Assembly (NCBI GenBank): GCA_963846915.1
Contig: CAWJXV010000004.1
Location: forward strand, 310,001 to 374,000
Direction of reading: 5' to 3'
Length of the DNA stretch: 64,000 nt
Origin: PALSA-612 sp963846915
GTDB lineage: Bacteria; Actinomycetota; Thermoleophilia; Gaiellales; Gaiellaceae
Position 1 is the first letter of the stretch. The number at the start of each line of letters is the position of its first letter. Under the pieces are notes generated by a model. That model saw only the letters and a list, made by a program, of their open reading frames with translations. It was not told where the DNA came from and did no database searches. The translations under genes were made by a program, and so were the position numbers. This document shows, piece after piece, positions 8,529 through 17,608 of the stretch.

Positions 8529-8763
8529 GTGCCAGGATCAAGCCTCGACTGGGTTGTCGCCGAGAAGACGGTCGTCGTCACCGGCGCTGGCTCGGGCATC
8601 GGTGCGGCAACGGCGAAGGCCGGACCAGGCTGCGTCCGCACGCCGATGCTGCAGCGCGGCCCCGAGGAGCTCGCGACCACGGCTGTGTACCTCCTGTCAG
8701 CAGCTCTCGACGCATGTCGACGGAGGCACGCTCGTCGCCGATGGTCGCTGGATCGCACAATAG
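8529..8763 (+). pseudogene. Short-chain dehydrogenase remnant (internal deletion and frame break)
   Basis: The frame from GTG 8529 gives the N-terminal nucleotide-binding motif of an SDR (TVVVTGAGSGIGAATAK) but passes directly into C-terminal SDR sequence (GCVRTPMLQRGPEELATTAV, YLLS). Roughly 170 residues, including the YxxxK catalytic segment, are missing. The final stretch (VDGGTLVADGRWIAQ, stop at 8761-8763) is in the next frame, consistent with one extra base near 8705. It is preceded by an AGGAG sequence at 8521-8525. The remnant has no catalytic residues and cannot be functional. It lies between the regulator and the ABC transporter genes. Confidence 0.7.
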
Positions 8764-8815
8764 GGCCCTTGGCCTCCGAACCGTCGAGTCCGTGAACCGG
8801 CTGGGGACGGCTCGC

Positions 8816-9874
8816 ATGCGCCTCGCGGCGCTCGCGGAGTCCCGCGGCCGTCCGTCTGGCTACCTCGCGATCTGGGTCGCGACCGGAGTCCTGTTCGCGG
8901 TCAGCCCGCTGCTCGTCTCCGGCAGCGTCTCGAGCACCGCCTTGCTCGCGATGCTGCCATATGCGGCGATCCTGGCGATCGCGGCCATCGGGCAGACACT
9001 CGTGATCCAGCAGCGCGGCCTCGACCTGTCCGTGCCCGGGATGATCACGCTGACCGCCGTCCTCGTCACGAAGTACCCGAACGGCAACGGCGACAAGCTG
9101 CCGGCCGCGATCGGGCTCGTCGTGCTCGCGTGCGTCTGCTCCGGGGTCGTGAGCGGCATCGCGATCACCCGCTTCGGCATCACGCCGCTCGTCGCCACGC
9201 TCGGCGTCAACGCGCTGCTTCTCGGTGCCGTCTACCAGATCACGGGCGGCGCGGCGACCTGGTCGGCGACGTCCGGCCTGGCCTCGTTCGCCGTGGACAA
9301 GACGGCCGGCATTCCCAACACCGTGATCGTCGCGGTGCTGACTGTCGGCGCCGTCGCCGCGGTGATGCGCTGGACGATCGCCGGGAGACGCTTCGTCGCC
9401 GTCGGCGCCAGCCCGCCCGCCGCCTACGCCGCCGGGATCCGCGTCCGCGACTACCAGGTCGCGACGTACATCCTCGCCAGCCTCTCCTACGGCGCCGCCG
9501 GGGTCCTGCTCGCCGGCTTCCTGCGGACGCCGAACATCAACGCCGGCAACTCGTATCTGCTGCCGACGATCGCGGCCGTCGTCCTCGGCGGCACGTCGCT
9601 CGCGGGCGGGCAGGGCAGCGTGGTCGCGACCGCGATCGGCGCGCTCTTCCTCACCCAGCTGGAACAGGTCGTGCTCGGCCTGGGCGCGGACGAGTCGACG
9701 AAGTTGATCATCCAGGGCTCGATCATCGCCCTCGGGATGATGCTGCGGGTGATCCCGTGGCGGAAGGTCGGCAGAACGGCTGCCGAGATGAGCAGCTCCA
9801 TGGGTTCCGTCCTGCCCGGCTCGCGGTCGGCCGCAGCCGGGCCTTCGAAGCTTCCCGAGGGAAGCGACCAATGA
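8816..9874 (+). CDS. RbsC-type sugar ABC transporter permease
   Basis: About 352 residues with 8-10 hydrophobic segments, matching the ribose/branched-chain permease family. Recognisable are GQTLVIQQRGLDLSVPGMI (the GIDLSVG-type motif after TM2-3) and the conserved C-terminal IAAVVLGGTSLAGGQGSV motif that contacts the ATPase. The start is uncertain: ATG 8816 has GGGGA eight bases upstream; GTG 8792 is possible. It partners the binding protein at 10017 and the ATPase-permease fusion at 11162, so the system has two permease domains from different genes. The 142-bp gap after it (9875-10016) holds no gene that I can see. Confidence 0.85.
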   Translation: MRLAALAESRGRPSGYLAIWVATGVLFAVSPLLVSGSVSSTALLAMLPYAAILAIAAIGQTLVIQQRGLDLSVPGMITLTAVLVTKYPNGNGDKLPAAIGLVVLACVCSGVVSGIAITRFGITPLVATLGVNALLLGAVYQITGGAATWSATSGLASFAVDKTAGIPNTVIVAVLTVGAVAAVMRWTIAGRRFVAVGASPPAAYAAGIRVRDYQVATYILASLSYGAAGVLLAGFLRTPNINAGNSYLLPTIAAVVLGGTSLAGGQGSVVATAIGALFLTQLEQVVLGLGADESTKLIIQGSIIALGMMLRVIPWRKVGRTAAEMSSSMGSVLPGSRSAAAGPSKLPEGSDQ

Positions 9875-10016
9875 GCGTCCCTGCTCGCTGCTTGGAGGGC
9901 AGCAGCTCGACCGGCGTCGTGGCCCCGCGCCGGCCGTGTCTGCAGCGGCCGCTCAACCGCCAGGGAGGGCGACGCCTCCGCGGAGTCAGTCCAATCCGGG
10001 GTCGAGGAGGTTCAGC

Positions 10017-11150
10017 ATGATCAGAAGGCATCTCTCGCTGCGAGGCTCTCGCCGTGCAGCAGTGATCGTCGTCGCGCTCGCGGCCGTGGCCGCCGGCGCG
10101 GTCTCCGCTCTGGCAGCAGGCCTGCCGACGACGGAGAAGCAGGAGATCGCCACGACGGCGATCTCGACGGACAAGTCGTTCTGCGGGACGAAGCAGATCA
10201 CGCTCGCGGTGCTCGACGGCTTCGGCATCAACACGTGGTCACAGGCGTCGTACGCGGCCGTGCGCTCCGAGGCTGCGAAGTGCCCGAACGTCAAGCAGAT
10301 CGCGATCGCGGGCGGCGGCGACCTGAACAAGATGATCGCCGACGTCAACACGGCGGTCACGCAGGGAGCGAACGCCATGACGATCATCCCGGACTTCGGC
10401 AAGGCCGAGCTCGCCGCCATCCAGGCAGCGACGGCAGCCGGCGTGAAGGTGGTGCCGTGGGGCGCCGATCCGAGCGGCGTCGACGGCAAGGACTTCGTCC
10501 AGTACGTCGACTGGCGTGACCCCGTCGCCGGGACGATGTGGGCGAACTGGATGGTCAAGGCGCTGCACGGCAAGGGCAACGTCGTCTTCACCGGCGGCCC
10601 GGCGGGCAACCCGGTCGGCCTCGGTCAGCTCAAGAACATCGTCAAGGTGTTCGCGAAGTGGCCAAAGATGCACCTGCTGACGGGCAAGACGTCGTTCGGC
10701 GTCACGAACTGGGATCCGGCGACCGCGCAGAAGCTCGGCGCGGCGTTCGTCGCCAAGTACCCGAAGATCGACGGCATCCTGACGAACTTCGGGACGGACG
10801 CGCTGGCGATCATCCGTGCCTTCCAGGCGGCTGGGCGGAAGCTCGTCCCCACCGCCGGGCTGGACGCAAACGGGCTCTCCTGCCTCTACAAGGCCACGAG
10901 GAAGACGCAGCCCAAGTTCCAGATCGCGACGATCTCGAACCGCAACTGGCTGGGTCGGATTGCGGCCCGCAAGGCGATCGCCGCCGCCGAGGGCACCAAG
11001 AACTCGGAGCCGGCCCGCATCACCCTGCCCTTCTACGAGGACACGCTGACCAAGCCGACCAAGGTGTTCTGCAACACCAAGCTGCCGGCCGACTTCTACC
11101 TCTCGAACAACATCTCCCCGGCGGCCGTGGCCAAGTACGGGAAGCCGTAG
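10017..11150 (+). CDS. Sugar-type ABC transporter substrate-binding protein
   Basis: A 377-residue periplasmic-binding-protein-like protein of the ribose/LacI-like (peripla_BP_4) class. Residues 1-34 form a Sec signal peptide (basic RRHLSLRGSRR, hydrophobic core, cleavage near ALAAG). The mature part has alternating Rossmann-like lobes: ITLAVLDGFGINTWSQASY, GANAMTIIPDFGKAELAAI, GKGNVVFTGGPAGNPVGL, IDGILTNFGTDALAIIRAF. Start ATG 10017 has a strong GAGGAGG six bases upstream. Expressed with the flanking permease and ATPase-permease fusion. Ligand not predictable; neighbours suggest a small polyol, sugar or amine derivative feeding the oxo-acid dehydrogenase. Confidence 0.85.
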   Translation: MIRRHLSLRGSRRAAVIVVALAAVAAGAVSALAAGLPTTEKQEIATTAISTDKSFCGTKQITLAVLDGFGINTWSQASYAAVRSEAAKCPNVKQIAIAGGGDLNKMIADVNTAVTQGANAMTIIPDFGKAELAAIQAATAAGVKVVPWGADPSGVDGKDFVQYVDWRDPVAGTMWANWMVKALHGKGNVVFTGGPAGNPVGLGQLKNIVKVFAKWPKMHLLTGKTSFGVTNWDPATAQKLGAAFVAKYPKIDGILTNFGTDALAIIRAFQAAGRKLVPTAGLDANGLSCLYKATRKTQPKFQIATISNRNWLGRIAARKAIAAAEGTKNSEPARITLPFYEDTLTKPTKVFCNTKLPADFYLSNNISPAAVAKYGKP

Positions 11151-11161
11151 GGGATCGATTC

Positions 11162-13711
11162 ATGGTTGCCCGCGCCGTTCTCCGCCTCTCGGACGTCGTC
11201 AAGACGTTCCCGGGAGTCGTCGCCCTCAAAGGCGTCTCGTTCGAGGTCGCCGAGGGCGAGGTGCACGCCCTGGTGGGCGAGAACGGTGCGGGCAAGTCGA
11301 CCCTGATGGCGGTGGCCGCCGGCTCGACCATTCCGGACAGGGGGACGGTCGAGATCGGCGGCCACCCGATGGCCGATCCGTCGCCGATCGCCGCACAGGA
11401 GCTCGGCCTCGCCGTCGTCTACCAGCACCTGTCGATCCTGGAAGACCTGACCGTCGCCGAGAACATGATCTTCGCCATGCCGAAACATCGCCGGCCGTCG
11501 ATGGCGCGGGCGACGGTGTGGACGCGCGAGCAGCTCACAGTCGTCGGCGCGTCGATCGACCCGGCTGCGCGTGTCGCCGAGCTGAGCACGGCCGACCGGC
11601 AGCTGCTCGAGATCGCCAAGGCGCTCGCGCTCGACTCGAAGGTGCTCGTGCTCGACGAGCCGACCGAGTCGCTGACGCAGGTCGAGAGCGACCGTCTCTT
11701 CGAGCGCATCCGCGCCATCTGCGAGAGCGGGACCGCGGTCGTCTACATCTCGCACCGCCTGCCGGAGGTGAAAGGGATCGCCGACAGGGTGACCGTGCTC
11801 CGCGACGGCGAGGTGCGGGGAACGTTTGCCGCGGCCGACGTCTCCGAGGACGAGATCCTGCGCCTGATCATCGGGCGCTCCGTCGAGCAGGTCTTCCCGG
11901 CGAAGCGCGGCGAGGTCGAGGAGGCCGCGCCGCTGCTCCACGTCGAGGGCCTGAGCGGCGGCAACTTCCACGACGTTGCGCTCGACGTCCGGCCGGGCGA
12001 GATCGTCGGGCTCGCGGGCGTCGAGGGCAACGGGCAGCGCGAGTTCCTGCGCGCGCTCGCCGGCCTCGAGCCCTCGCATGGGAAGGTGACGCTGGCAGGC
12101 GCCCCGGTCGCGCTTGGCAGCCCGAGCGCGGTCAGGCAGTCGGACATCGTCTACCTTCCGGGTGACCGCCACCGGGAGGGCGTGCTGCTGTCGCTCTCCG
12201 TGCGTGAGAACGTGTCGCTCCTCGCGCTGAAAGCGGTCTCGCGCCTCGGCGTCGTCACGCGGCGGCGCGAGGGCAACGCAGTCGCGGGTCAGATCGAGCA
12301 GCTCGCGATCAAGACGCCCTCCCAGGAGACGCCGATCTCCTCGCTCTCGGGCGGCAACCAGCAGAAGGTGCTGTTCGCCCGCTCGTCGCTCGCGCACCCG
12401 GCCGTGCTGCTCGCCGACGAGCCCACGCGCGGCGTCGACGCCGGCTCCCGCATCGAGCTGTACCAGGTGCTGCGCAGCGCAGCCGCGGAGGGGAAGGCGG
12501 TAGTCGTCCTCTCCTCCGACCAGATCGAGCTCCAGGGGCTCTGCGACCGCGTGCTCGTCTTCTCGCGCGGTCGGGTCGTCAGGACGCTCGAGGGCGATCA
12601 GATCACCGAGGAGAACATCACGGGCGCCGCGATCACGACCGCGACGAGCCGCCGTGCCGAGCTCGCCGAGCGCGCGCGGCGGATGCTCCGGGTCCGCCGG
12701 TTCGTCGCGGGCGACTACCTGCCGAGCGTCGTCCTGGTCCTGCTCATCCTCGCGCTCGGCGGCTACACCGGCGTGACGAACGACCGCTTCCTGTCGGACT
12801 ACAACTTCTCCGGTCCCGCCGGCGGCATGCTCCTGCTCGCGAGCGCGCTCATCTTCGTCAGCCTCGGCCAGCTGATCGTGGTGCTGACGGCCGGCATCGA
12901 CCTGTCGGTCGGCCCGCTGATGGGGCTGACCGTCGTCGTGCTCTCGTTCTTCGCCGCGGAGGGGCAGAGCGGCTGGGTGCTCGCGCTCGGCGTGCTGGCC
13001 GCGATCGGCTGCGCCGTCGCCGTCGGCCTCGTCAACGCGACGCTCATCCGTGCTTTCCGCCTCGCGCCGGTGATCGCGACGCTCGCGACCTTCATCGTCA
13101 TCGAGGGGATCATGCTGCTTGCCCGGCCAACGCCGTCCGGCTTCTACCGCCTCGGCATCACGTCGGCGATCAAGACGAACCTTGGGCCGCTCCCGGCGGT
13201 GTTCATCGCCGCGATGGTCGTCACGGTCGTGTGCGAGCTCGCGCTCAGGCGCTCGCGCGCCGGCCTCGAGCTGCGCGCCGTCGGGTCGGACGAGACGCGT
13301 GCCCACAGGCTCGGCGCCCGGATCGACTGGACGATCGTCGGCGCCTACGTGCTCTGCGCGCTCTTCGCCGTCGCCGCCGGGATCATCGTCGCCGGCTTCG
13401 TGGGCGTCGGCACGGGCGACGCCTCGGGCAGCGAGCCGTACACGCTCAAGGCGATCAGCGCGGTCGTGCTCGGCGGCGCCAGCATCTTCGGCGGCCGCGG
13501 CTCGTTCTTCGGCGCCTTCCTCGGCGCGCTGCTGATCCAGGAGATCATCACCGCAAGCGGCTTCCTGCAGCAGACGACGCACCCGTTCAGCGACGTCCCG
13601 TCGGTCGCCGTGCCGTACTGGCTGCTCGGCTTCCTGATCCTGTTCGGCGCCGGGCTCTACTCGCGCGCCCGCGGCATTCGCACGGCAACGCTCGAGGCGG
13701 ATACGTCCTGA
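11162..13711 (+). CDS. Fused sugar ABC transporter: tandem ATPase domains plus permease
   Basis: One 849-residue protein joins an RbsA-like ATPase with two nucleotide-binding domains to an RbsC-like permease. NBD1 has Walker A GENGAGKST (~residue 40) and a degenerate signature (ELSTADRQLLEIAKAL); NBD2 lacks a good Walker A (GVEGNGQRE) but has signature LSGGNQQKV and Walker B VLLADEPTRGVD, the usual RbsA asymmetry. From about residue 520 there are eight or so TM segments with the family motifs VVLTAGIDLSVGPLMG and AVVLGGASIFGGRGSF. The frame is continuous and no stop or restart lies at the junction, so the fusion is real in this sequence. It starts at ATG 11162, 11 bp after the binding protein. 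Confidence 0.88.
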   Translation: MVARAVLRLSDVVKTFPGVVALKGVSFEVAEGEVHALVGENGAGKSTLMAVAAGSTIPDRGTVEIGGHPMADPSPIAAQELGLAVVYQHLSILEDLTVAENMIFAMPKHRRPSMARATVWTREQLTVVGASIDPAARVAELSTADRQLLEIAKALALDSKVLVLDEPTESLTQVESDRLFERIRAICESGTAVVYISHRLPEVKGIADRVTVLRDGEVRGTFAAADVSEDEILRLIIGRSVEQVFPAKRGEVEEAAPLLHVEGLSGGNFHDVALDVRPGEIVGLAGVEGNGQREFLRALAGLEPSHGKVTLAGAPVALGSPSAVRQSDIVYLPGDRHREGVLLSLSVRENVSLLALKAVSRLGVVTRRREGNAVAGQIEQLAIKTPSQETPISSLSGGNQQKVLFARSSLAHPAVLLADEPTRGVDAGSRIELYQVLRSAAAEGKAVVVLSSDQIELQGLCDRVLVFSRGRVVRTLEGDQITEENITGAAITTATSRRAELAERARRMLRVRRFVAGDYLPSVVLVLLILALGGYTGVTNDRFLSDYNFSGPAGGMLLLASALIFVSLGQLIVVLTAGIDLSVGPLMGLTVVVLSFFAAEGQSGWVLALGVLAAIGCAVAVGLVNATLIRAFRLAPVIATLATFIVIEGIMLLARPTPSGFYRLGITSAIKTNLGPLPAVFIAAMVVTVVCELALRRSRAGLELRAVGSDETRAHRLGARIDWTIVGAYVLCALFAVAAGIIVAGFVGVGTGDASGSEPYTLKAISAVVLGGASIFGGRGSFFGAFLGALLIQEIITASGFLQQTTHPFSDVPSVAVPYWLLGFLILFGAGLYSRARGIRTATLEADTS

Positions 13712-13725
13712 GCGTCGTCGACGTC

Positions 13726-14908
13726 GTGATGCCGCGGCTCTCGGACTCGATGGAGGAGGCCGTCGTCCTGCGCTGGCTCAAGCAGCCGGGCGATGCGGTC
13801 GCGAAGGGCGAGCCGCTCGTCGAGGTCGAGACCGACAAGGCCACGGTCGTGTACGAGGCCGAGGTCGACGGCGTGCTCAGCGAGATCTCGGTCGGTGAGA
13901 ACGAGACGGCCCGGCTCGGCGACGTGATCGCGCGCCTGTCGGTCGACGGCGCCGCGCCGGCGGCCGTGCCGGCACCGATCGCTTCGACCGCGCCGCCCCC
14001 GACGCCTGCGCCCGCTCCACCTCCCGCGGCCGCTGCCCCCCGCGAAGGCACGCGCCCGCGCGCGACCCCCGTCGCCCGGCGACTCGCAGCCGAGCTCGAC
14101 GTCGATCTGGACAGACTCGAGGGCACCGGTCCGGGCGGTCGGATCTCCGAGGCGGACGTTCGCCGCGCCGCCGAGGGCGCACCCGCGGCGCCGGCGACCG
14201 CCGCCGCTCCGGGCGGACGCGGTGAGGAGACCGTCGTCGACCTGACGCCGACCCAGCGCACGATCGTCGAGCGGATGACGAGGTCGCGGTCCGAGATCCC
14301 GGAGTTCACGCTCCAGATCGCGGTCGACATGGAGGGCGTGGCCGCGCTCCGCGACGGGCTGCGCGGGCAGGGTTGCTCGCCGCTCCCGTCCGTGAACGAC
14401 TTCCTCGTCCACGCCGCCGGGCTGGCGTTGCGCGAGTACCCGGCCGTGAACGGCGGCTTCGAGGACGGCCGGGTGGTCCGCTTCGGCCGCGTGAACGTCG
14501 GCATCGCCGTCGCCACGGACGACGCGCTGCTCGTGCCGACGATCTTCGACGCCGACCGCAAGTCGGTCTTCGAGATCGCCGTCGACTCCCGCGCGCTGAT
14601 CGAGAAAGCGCGGACGCGGACGGTCGGTCTCGACGACCTGCGCGACGGGACGTTTACGGTGTCCAACCTGGGCATGTTCGGAATCCGCCGCTTCGAAGCC
14701 GTGATCAACCCGCCGCAGGCCGCGATCCTGGCCGCCGGGGCGGTCGAGCGCCGTCCCGTTGTGACCTCCGACGGCGGGCTCGCCGCCGGCCGCGTCATGC
14801 GAGCTGACCCTTTCCTGCGACCACCGCGTCGTCTACGGCGCCGAGGCCGCGGCGTTCCTGCACCGGCTGGGCGGGCTGCTCGAGGCCCCCGAAGGGCTCG
14901 TCGAATGA
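13726..14908 (+). CDS. 2-oxo-acid dehydrogenase E2 (dihydrolipoamide acyltransferase), one frame break
   Basis: Domain order: one lipoyl domain (lipoyl Lys in ETDKATVVYEAEVDG), a Pro/Ala linker (residues ~88-110), an E1/E3-binding domain (ATPVARRLAAELDVDL, GTGPGGRISEADVRRAA) and the acyltransferase domain. One extra base near 14800 shifts the frame; corrected, the end reads TLSCDHRVVYGAEAAAFLHR to stop 14906-14908, about 393 residues. The catalytic HxxxDG motif has Tyr in place of Asp (HRVVYG). Start is uncertain: GTG 13726 or ATG 13729 would clip the first lipoyl strand; CTG 13708, overlapping the previous stop (CTGA), would keep it. Stop overlaps the E1-beta start (ATGA). Confidence 0.8.
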
Positions 14909-15870
14909 GCGAGCTGACCTTCCGCGACGCGATCCACGACGCGCTCGACGAGGAGCTCGCGCACGACGAGCGCGTCATCCTGTTCGGCGAGGACGTGGCG
15001 GTCGCGGGCGGCGTGTTCGCGGTCACGCCCGGCCTGCATGAGAAGTACGGCCCGGCACGCGTCTTCGACACGCCCATCTCCGAGCTCGCGATGACCGGCG
15101 CCGCATACGGCGCGGCCATCACCGGCCTACGGCCCGTGCTCGAGATCATGTTCGGCGACTTCCTGGCCCTGTCGATGGACAGCCTGATCAACCAGGCGAC
15201 CAAGTACTGGTTCCTGACCCAGGGCGAGCACAGCGTGCCGCTCGTGATCCGCTCCGTCGTCGGCGCGGGTGGGCGCTTCGGCGCGATCCACTCGCAGATG
15301 CCGATCTCGTGGCTGATGGGTGTGACCGGTCTCAAGATCGTCGCGCCCTCGACACCTGCCGACGCGAAGGGTCTGCTCAAGGCCTCGATCCGCGACGACA
15401 ACCCGGTGCTCTTCTTCGAGCACAAGCGCCTGTATACGACGAAGGGCCCGGTCGGCGAGGGCGCCGACTACGCGCTCGGGAAGGCCGCGGTCGTGCGCGA
15501 GGGGTCGGACGTGACGCTCGTCAGCGCGATGAAGGGCGTCCCCGACTGCCTCGAGGCGGCCGATCACCTGGCGGCGCAGGGCGTGTCCGCGGAGGTCGTC
15601 GATCTGAGGACCGTGCGACCGCCGGACGTCGAGACGATCGTCCGCTCGGTCGGCAAGACGAACCGCCTCGCCGTCGTCGAGGAAGGCCCACGCACCGGCG
15701 GCTGGGCCGGCGAGGTCCTCGCGAGCGTCACCGAGGAGGCGCTGGGCGAGCTCGACGACGCCTGGCGGATCACCACCGACAACTCGCCCATCCCGTACAG
15801 CCCACCACTCGAGGACGCATTCCTCCCCGGACCGGAGAGAATCGCGGCCGACGTGCTCTCCAGGTCCTAG
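14905..15870 (+). CDS. 2-oxo-acid dehydrogenase E1 component, beta subunit
   Basis: 321 residues, the normal length of the beta chain that pairs with E1-alpha to form the ThDP-binding alpha2beta2 core. Typical segments: LFGEDVAVAGGVFAVTPGL near the N-terminus, RVFDTPISELAMTGAAYGAA, the central IVAPSTPADAKGLL, and the C-terminal transketolase-type domain with VVDLRTVRPPDVETI and VVEEGPRTGGWAGEV. ATG 14905 overlaps the E2 stop by four bases. Gene order E2 then E1-beta, with E1-alpha 7 kb upstream, is unusual but the three subunits form a coherent set; E3 must come from elsewhere. Confidence 0.9.
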   Translation: MSELTFRDAIHDALDEELAHDERVILFGEDVAVAGGVFAVTPGLHEKYGPARVFDTPISELAMTGAAYGAAITGLRPVLEIMFGDFLALSMDSLINQATKYWFLTQGEHSVPLVIRSVVGAGGRFGAIHSQMPISWLMGVTGLKIVAPSTPADAKGLLKASIRDDNPVLFFEHKRLYTTKGPVGEGADYALGKAAVVREGSDVTLVSAMKGVPDCLEAADHLAAQGVSAEVVDLRTVRPPDVETIVRSVGKTNRLAVVEEGPRTGGWAGEVLASVTEEALGELDDAWRITTDNSPIPYSPPLEDAFLPGPERIAADVLSRS

Positions 15871-15883
15871 GAAAGGGGACTCG

Positions 15884-16987
15884 ATGCCCAAGAAGATCGT
15901 CGACACGATCCTCCCGACCACGATGGTCGGGTCGTACCCGCGGCCGCAGTGGTATCGGCAGCAGTTGCTCGGCCGGGACGTCCGCGTGGCGTTCAAGGAG
16001 GTCCGCTACGAGGAGGCCTATCACGACGCGACCGCGACGGTGATCCGCGACCAGGAGGAGGCCGGCCTCGACATCGTCACGGACGGCCAGATGTCGTACG
16101 ACGACTACGTCGGCGTGATCGGCTCGTTCTGCTGGTACATGTACGAGCGGATCGGGGGCTTCGATCCCGCGCGCGAGGAGCACCCGTCCGTGACCGAGGA
16201 GACGGAGGAGAACCGCGTCACGGCTCTGCTGACGGACTGGGGCGGCGTGATCAACAGCGGCCCCGTCACGCACGGCCCGATCCGCCTCCGCGACCTCTAC
16301 GAGATCGCGAAGAAGTACACGGACAGGCCGATCAAGGTCTCGGTCGGCGCCGGCCCGGTCAACCTGGCCTGGCACGTGTACTTCCAGCACTACAAGGACC
16401 CGCAGGAGCTCTGCTACGCCCTCGCGCCGATCTTCAACGCCGAGATGAAGGACCTCGTCGACGCGGGCGCGACCTATCTCCAGCTCGAAGACCTCGGCGC
16501 CTGGCTGCCGCTCTTCACCGGCGACGAGAAGGACTACGACTGGATCAAGGACGTGATCGGGCGCTGCTGCGAAGGCGTCGACGCGAAGATCGGCTGGCAC
16601 TTCTGCTTCGGCAACGCGTGGGGCAACGACATCCTCAGCGCCAACTTCCCGCAGGGCTACCAGACCGTGCTGCCGCACTTCTTCGACACGCCGGGGATCG
16701 ACCAGTTCGTCCTCGACTACGCGAACCGAGGCATGGACGGCGTCGACTTCCTGGCCAACCTGCCCGAGGACAGGGAGGTGCAGGTCGGCGTCGTCGACAT
16801 CCGCTCGATGATGATCGAGTCGCCCGAGCAGGTCGCCGGGCGCGCGCGCAAGGTGCTCGAGCACGTGTCGGCCGACCGGGTCACGCTCTCGACGGACTGC
16901 GGCATGAAGCCGCTGCCGCGAACGGTGGCGCGCATGAAGCTGAAGGCGCTCGCGGAGGGCGCGCAGATCGTCCGCGACGAGCTGTGA
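15884..16987 (+). CDS. MetE C-terminal-like (cobalamin-independent methionine synthase family) alkyltransferase
   Basis: 367 residues of the UROD/MetE-like TIM-barrel family, i.e. only the zinc-containing catalytic half of MetE. Start ATG 15884 has GGAAAGGGG upstream. The N-terminus (TTMVGSYPRPQWYRQ) is the usual GSxPRP opening, LDIVTDGQMSYDDY is the conserved DG(E/Q) region, and candidate zinc ligands are the HxC pair in GWHFCFGNAW and the late Cys in STDCGMKPLPR. Such stand-alone proteins transfer alkyl groups between thiols or cofactors. Its place after the oxo-acid dehydrogenase suggests handling of a methylated or alkylated substrate, but the acceptor is not evident. Confidence 0.75.
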   Translation: MPKKIVDTILPTTMVGSYPRPQWYRQQLLGRDVRVAFKEVRYEEAYHDATATVIRDQEEAGLDIVTDGQMSYDDYVGVIGSFCWYMYERIGGFDPAREEHPSVTEETEENRVTALLTDWGGVINSGPVTHGPIRLRDLYEIAKKYTDRPIKVSVGAGPVNLAWHVYFQHYKDPQELCYALAPIFNAEMKDLVDAGATYLQLEDLGAWLPLFTGDEKDYDWIKDVIGRCCEGVDAKIGWHFCFGNAWGNDILSANFPQGYQTVLPHFFDTPGIDQFVLDYANRGMDGVDFLANLPEDREVQVGVVDIRSMMIESPEQVAGRARKVLEHVSADRVTLSTDCGMKPLPRTVARMKLKALAEGAQIVRDEL

Positions 16988-17568
16988 ACGACAGCGGGCA
17001 GGCAGGCGCCGCCGAAGCACGGCCGCCGCGAGCGCGGACGGCGACGTCGACGCTGCTCGCGGCGGCGCTGCTCGTCGCGGGCACGGTCGTCCTGCTCTGG
17101 TATGCGCCCGACTCGTACAACGTCTACAAGGCGCTGCACGTGATCTCGATCGTGATCTGGGTCGGCGGCGACATCACGCTCACGACGCTCGGCATCGTCT
17201 TCGAGCGGCGCCGCGACGGGGAGGCGCTCGCGCAGCTCGGCAAGCTCGGCGCCTGGATCGGCGTCCACGTCTACACGCCGGCGCTCTTCGCCGTGCTCGC
17301 CTTCGGCATCGCGCTCATGCAGAAGGGCGACTGGCCCTGGGACGTCTTCTGGGTCGACTTCGCACTCGTCGGCTGGACGATTGCCGCGCTCGTGGGCGTC
17401 GGCTTCGTCGGCCCGGAGCTGGGGCGCATCGACCGCGCGGCGCAGGAGCTCGGCCCGGAGTCGGAGGTGGTGCGTCAGCGGGTGAAGCGGCTGTTCACGG
17501 TCTTCCGCTTCGACACGGCACTGCTGATCCTGATCGTCCTCGACATGACGGCGAAGCCCAGCTTCTAG
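16984..17568 (+). CDS. DUF2269-like integral membrane protein
   Basis: 194 residues, GTG 16984 overlapping the previous stop by four bases. A ~20-residue polar N-terminal tail is followed by four to five membrane helices: LLAAALLVAGTVVLLWY, ALHVISIVIWVGGDITL, a helix at VYTPALFAVLAFGIALM, one at VDFALVGWTIAALVGVGF and a C-terminal one. The WVGGD sequence at the end of TM2 is characteristic of the DUF2269/CopD-like group. Function unknown; family members lie beside redox or copper genes. It ends the 4-17.6 kb island. Confidence 0.65.
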   Translation: MNDSGQAGAAEARPPRARTATSTLLAAALLVAGTVVLLWYAPDSYNVYKALHVISIVIWVGGDITLTTLGIVFERRRDGEALAQLGKLGAWIGVHVYTPALFAVLAFGIALMQKGDWPWDVFWVDFALVGWTIAALVGVGFVGPELGRIDRAAQELGPESEVVRQRVKRLFTVFRFDTALLILIVLDMTAKPSF

Positions 17569-17608
17569 TCCCGTCACGCCTCGTCTCGGCGGGCGCCGTC
17601 CAAACGGC

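Noticed and set aside
11096..13582. An 828-residue antisense frame opposite the ABC fusion gene
   Set aside because: Arg/Asp/Glu-rich low-complexity product typical of shadows of GC-rich genes; no domain seen.
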